From Comamonadaceae bacterium (lineage in GTDB: Bacteria; Pseudomonadota; Gammaproteobacteria; Burkholderiales; Burkholderiaceae): DNA of 18,702 bases. Shown in pieces: positions 15,996 through 18,702 of this stretch. Below the pieces are notes generated by a model, which worked only from the letters and a program-made list of their open reading frames with translations, searched no databases and was not told the origin of the DNA. The stretch is from contig CANNNB010000018.1 of assembly GCA_947505995.1 (NCBI GenBank), positions 1-18,702 on the forward strand. The letters are read 5' to 3'. Numbering within the stretch: position 1 is the stretch's first letter; the number at the start of each line of letters is the position of its first letter. The translations under genes were made by a program, and so were the position numbers.

Positions 15996-16007
15996 GCAAG
16001 CTCTTGC
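15996..16007. promoter_or_regulatory. Dyad GCAAG-CT-CTTGC between murU and tkt
   Basis: A 5+2+5 inverted repeat in the 100-base divergent gap, about 60 bases before the tkt ATG. A TAAAAT at 16012-16017 could be a -10 for tkt but lacks a matching -35. It may be a shared operator; support is limited to symmetry and position. Confidence 0.25.
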
Positions 16008-16065
16008 GCAGTAAAATGTGAGGTTATCTTGTCAACTTCCACCCAATTATTTCTTTGGAGCCCCC

Positions 16066-18108
16066 ATGGCAATTACCCAACCCGCAGCTCAACAAATGGC
16101 CAACGCAATTCGTGCCCTGGCCATGGACGCTGTTCAACAAGCCAATTCAGGTCACCCAGGCGCGCCCATGGGCATGGCCGACATGGCCGTGGCTTTGTGG
16201 GGCGAACACTTGCAACACAACCCCAAAAACCCCCACTGGGCCAATCGTGATCGCTTCGTTTTGTCAAACGGCCACGGCTCCATGCTCATTTATGCATTGC
16301 TTCACCTCACAGGCTACCCCTTGCCCATCGGCGAGTTGAAAAACTTCCGCCAGTTGCACAGCAAAACCGCAGGCCACCCCGAAGTGGGCATCACTCCCGG
16401 CGTTGAAACCACCACAGGCCCTTTGGGTCAAGGTATCAGCAATGCTGTGGGCATGGCCTTGGCTGAAAAATTGTTAGCCACAGAATTTAACCAGCCTGGT
16501 CACAACATCGTCGACCACCACACTTATGTGTTCATGGGCGATGGTTGCTTGATGGAGGGCATCAGCCACGAAGCCTGCGCATTGGCGGGCGCTTGGAAGC
16601 TCAACAAACTCATCGCGATGTACGATGACAATGGCATTTCCATTGACGGTCAAGTGGCGCCTTGGTTCATTGACAACACGCCACAGCGTTTTACCGCTTA
16701 TGGCTGGAATGTGATCGACGCGGTTGATGGCCACAATGCTGCTGCAGTGGCCAAAGCCATTGCCGATGCAAAGAACAGCCCTGACAAGCCCACGCTGATT
16801 GTTTGCAAAACAGCCATTGGCAAAGGCAGCCCCAACCGTGCCAACACCTCTAAAGCTCACGGTGAACCATTGGGCGCAGAAGAAATCAAACTCACACGCG
16901 CAGCATTGGGCTGGGCGCACGAGCCTTTCGTCATTCCAAAAGATGTGTATGCCAACTGGGATGCCAAGCAAAGCGGCGCTGCCCGCGAAGCCGAATGGAA
17001 CAAAGCCTTCGCATCCTACAAAGCTGTGCACCCCACATTGGCCAAAGAGTTTGTGCGCCGCATGAAAGGCGAGTTGCCCAAGAACTTTGCGCAAACTGCG
17101 GTGGACGCTGTGATTGCAGCACACACCAAAGCCGAAACCGTGGCCAGCCGCAAAGCCAGCCAATTGGCTTTGGAAGCGTTCACAGCGGCCTTGCCTGAAA
17201 TGCTGGGCGGCTCTGCCGATCTCACCGGCTCTAACCTCACCAACACATCTTCCACGCCCGCATTGCGCATCAACTTGGCAGGCGACGTGGTGAAAAACGA
17301 CAAAGGCCAAATGGGCCGTCACATCAACTACGGCGTGCGCGAGTTTGGCATGGCGGCCATCATGAATGGTGTCACTTTGCACGGCGGCTTCATCCCTTAT
17401 GGCGGCACCTTTCTCACCTTCAGCGATTACTCGCGCAATGCCATCCGCATGGCCGCGCTCATGAAGCAACGCGTGATCCATGTGTTCACGCACGACTCCA
17501 TTGGTTTGGGTGAAGACGGCCCGACACACCAGTCCGTTGAGCACGCGGCCAGCTTGCGTTTGATTCCTGGCCTCGATGTGTGGCGTCCTGCAGATACTGC
17601 AGAAACCACTGTGGCATGGGCCGTGGCTTTGGAAAACAAAGACCGCCCCACAGCCTTATTGTTGTCACGTCAAAACTTGCCTTACTCTCCCAAGTCAGAT
17701 TTGGGCGAGATTAGCCGCGGTGCTTATGTGTTGGCTGAGCCTTCACGCGTGGGCATTAAGAAGACGAAAGCCGTGATCATTGCCACAGGCTCTGAAGTGC
17801 AATTGGCTTTGAAGGCACAAGAGTTGTTGGCCCCGAAGAAAATTGGTGTGCGTGTGGTGTCCATGCCCAGCACCACCACCTTCGATCGTCAAACCAGCAA
17901 TTACAAATCTGAAGTCTTGCCAGCCGGCTTGCCACGTGTGGCGGTTGAGATGGGCAGTACCGATGGTTGGTGGAAATATGGCGTTGCTGCCGTGGTGGGC
18001 ATCGACACGTACGGCGAGTCTGCACCTGCACCTGTGCTCTTCAAACACTTTGGCTTCACGGCAGAAAACGTGGCCGAGACCGTGCAAGCGGCTTTGCAGA
18101 AGAAATAA
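16066..18108 (+). CDS. tkt: Transketolase
   Basis: Thiamine-diphosphate enzyme that transfers two-carbon ketol units in the non-oxidative pentose phosphate pathway. The 680 residues are of normal length. The pyrophosphate-binding domain (1 to about 330) contains [50 protein letters not shown] and the ThDP motif beginning MGDGCLMEG (GDG at 158-160) and ending near DDN. The pyrimidine-binding domain (about 350-530) carries catalytic Glu426 in [13 protein letters not shown] and [20 protein letters not shown]. The C-terminal domain runs from about 545. ATG 16066 is preceded by GGAG at 5 bases; a GTG at 16018 would add 16 unconserved residues. gap follows after 59 bases with no visible terminator, so the pair is likely cotranscribed, linking pentose phosphate flux and glycolysis/gluconeogenesis. 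Confidence 0.98.
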   Translation: MAITQPAAQQMANAIRALAMDAVQQANSGHPGAPMGMADMAVALWGEHLQHNPKNPHWANRDRFVLSNGHGSMLIYALLHLTGYPLPIGELKNFRQLHSKTAGHPEVGITPGVETTTGPLGQGISNAVGMALAEKLLATEFNQPGHNIVDHHTYVFMGDGCLMEGISHEACALAGAWKLNKLIAMYDDNGISIDGQVAPWFIDNTPQRFTAYGWNVIDAVDGHNAAAVAKAIADAKNSPDKPTLIVCKTAIGKGSPNRANTSKAHGEPLGAEEIKLTRAALGWAHEPFVIPKDVYANWDAKQSGAAREAEWNKAFASYKAVHPTLAKEFVRRMKGELPKNFAQTAVDAVIAAHTKAETVASRKASQLALEAFTAALPEMLGGSADLTGSNLTNTSSTPALRINLAGDVVKNDKGQMGRHINYGVREFGMAAIMNGVTLHGGFIPYGGTFLTFSDYSRNAIRMAALMKQRVIHVFTHDSIGLGEDGPTHQSVEHAASLRLIPGLDVWRPADTAETTVAWAVALENKDRPTALLLSRQNLPYSPKSDLGEISRGAYVLAEPSRVGIKKTKAVIIATGSEVQLALKAQELLAPKKIGVRVVSMPSTTTFDRQTSNYKSEVLPAGLPRVAVEMGSTDGWWKYGVAAVVGIDTYGESAPAPVLFKHFGFTAENVAETVQAALQKK

Positions 18109-18167
18109 ATCTTCACTTCGCGCTGCACTTGAAACAAATTCAAAATTAACTTTAAAGGAAATAGATC

Positions 18168-18702
18168 ATGGCGATCAAAATAGGTATCAACGGTTTCGGC
18201 CGCATCGGCCGCATGGTGTTTCGCGCCGCTGTTCAAAATTTTTCTGACATTGAAGTGGTTGGCATCAACGACTTGCTCGAGCCCGACTACCTGGCCTACA
18301 TGCTCAAGTACGACAGCGTGCACGGCCGCTTCAAAGGCGAGGTGTCTGTGGAAGGCAACAACCTGATCGTGAACGGCCGCAAAATTCGTTTGACACAAGA
18401 GCGCGATCCTTCTGCGCTTAAGTGGAACGAAGTCGGTGCAGACATCGTGATTGAAGCCACTGGCTTGTTCCTAGACAAAGCCTCTGCCGAAAAACACCTG
18501 GCTGCTGGCGCTAAAAAAGTACTGATGTCTGCACCTTCCAAAGACGACACCCCCATGTTCGTGTTTGGCGTGAACCACGCCACCTATGCAGGCCAAGCCA
18601 TTGTGTCCAACGCCTCTTGCACCACCAACTGTTTGGCACCCGTGGCCAAAGTGTTGAACGACAAGTGGGGCATCAAGCGCGGTTTGATGACCACCGTTCA
18701 CG
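18168..18702 (+). CDS. gap: Glyceraldehyde-3-phosphate dehydrogenase, type I (3'-truncated)
   Basis: Converts glyceraldehyde-3-phosphate and phosphate to 1,3-bisphosphoglycerate with NAD(P); glycolysis and gluconeogenesis. 178 complete codons are visible of the usual 330-340; the frame is open at the right edge. The N-terminus [19 protein letters not shown] is the Rossmann dinucleotide loop, and Asp35 in GINDLLE is the residue associated with NAD preference. The active-site segment [16 protein letters not shown] holds nucleophile Cys151, and the last full codon is the His178 of TTVH, which corresponds to the catalytic histidine. ATG 18168 has AAAGGAA 7 bases upstream. It lies 59 bases downstream of tkt in the same direction. 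Confidence 0.97.
   Translation, partial: MAIKIGINGFGRIGRMVFRAAVQNFSDIEVVGINDLLEPDYLAYMLKYDSVHGRFKGEVSVEGNNLIVNGRKIRLTQERDPSALKWNEVGADIVIEATGLFLDKASAEKHLAAGAKKVLMSAPSKDDTPMFVFGVNHATYAGQAIVSNASCTTNCLAPVAKVLNDKWGIKRGLMTTVH

Noticed and set aside
16474..17544. 356-codon open frame on the minus strand inside tkt
   Set aside because: Fully antisense to conserved transketolase codons; composition typical of a shadow frame, with no recognisable domain or ribosome binding site.

Overview
This window looks like ordinary chromosome from a betaproteobacterium of the order Burkholderiales, most likely family Comamonadaceae (Limnohabitans/Rhodoferax-like). That placement rests on protein character (bimodular MaeB, LptD with two cysteines, a barnase/barstar pair of proteobacterial type), on moderate GC with uniform codon use, and on the gene order around lptD. 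No database search was possible. Coding density is very high and no stretch over 300 bases lacks a gene; the longest gap is about 190 bases (13531-13720). I saw no tRNA, rRNA, CRISPR array, insertion sequence or phage gene.

Layout: (1) Positions 1-2151, plus strand: the 3' part of a hydroxypyruvate-isomerase-like gene, then an M20 metallopeptidase. (2) 2161-5194, minus strand: probable operon reading amgK-like sugar kinase, then rsmE (16S rRNA methyltransferase), then an MFS transporter. It converges on the M20 gene with a 9-base gap. (3) 5343-9923, plus strand: lptD, surA, rsmA with overlapping ends, divergent from amgK; this is the classic outer-membrane assembly and ribosome-maturation cluster, without pdxA. 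(4) 9949-11085, minus strand: a secreted barnase-type ribonuclease followed by a long barstar-type inhibitor. (5) 11230-15965, minus strand: murU and pepP (probable operon ending at a hairpin terminator), then maeB with its own leader region. (6) 16066-18702, plus strand, divergent from murU: transketolase and the first half of glyceraldehyde-3-phosphate dehydrogenase.

How the genes fit together: LptD and SurA are linked because SurA chaperones LptD and other barrel proteins across the periplasm. AmgK and MurU are successive enzymes of MurNAc recycling to UDP-MurNAc, yet here they sit about 10 kb apart. MaeB, Tkt and GAPDH are central carbon enzymes. The RNase/barstar pair is the only toxin-inhibitor type module and the most interesting item. 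Several dyad-symmetric sequences in intergenic gaps are recorded as candidate operators or leader hairpins. No clearly novel large system is visible.
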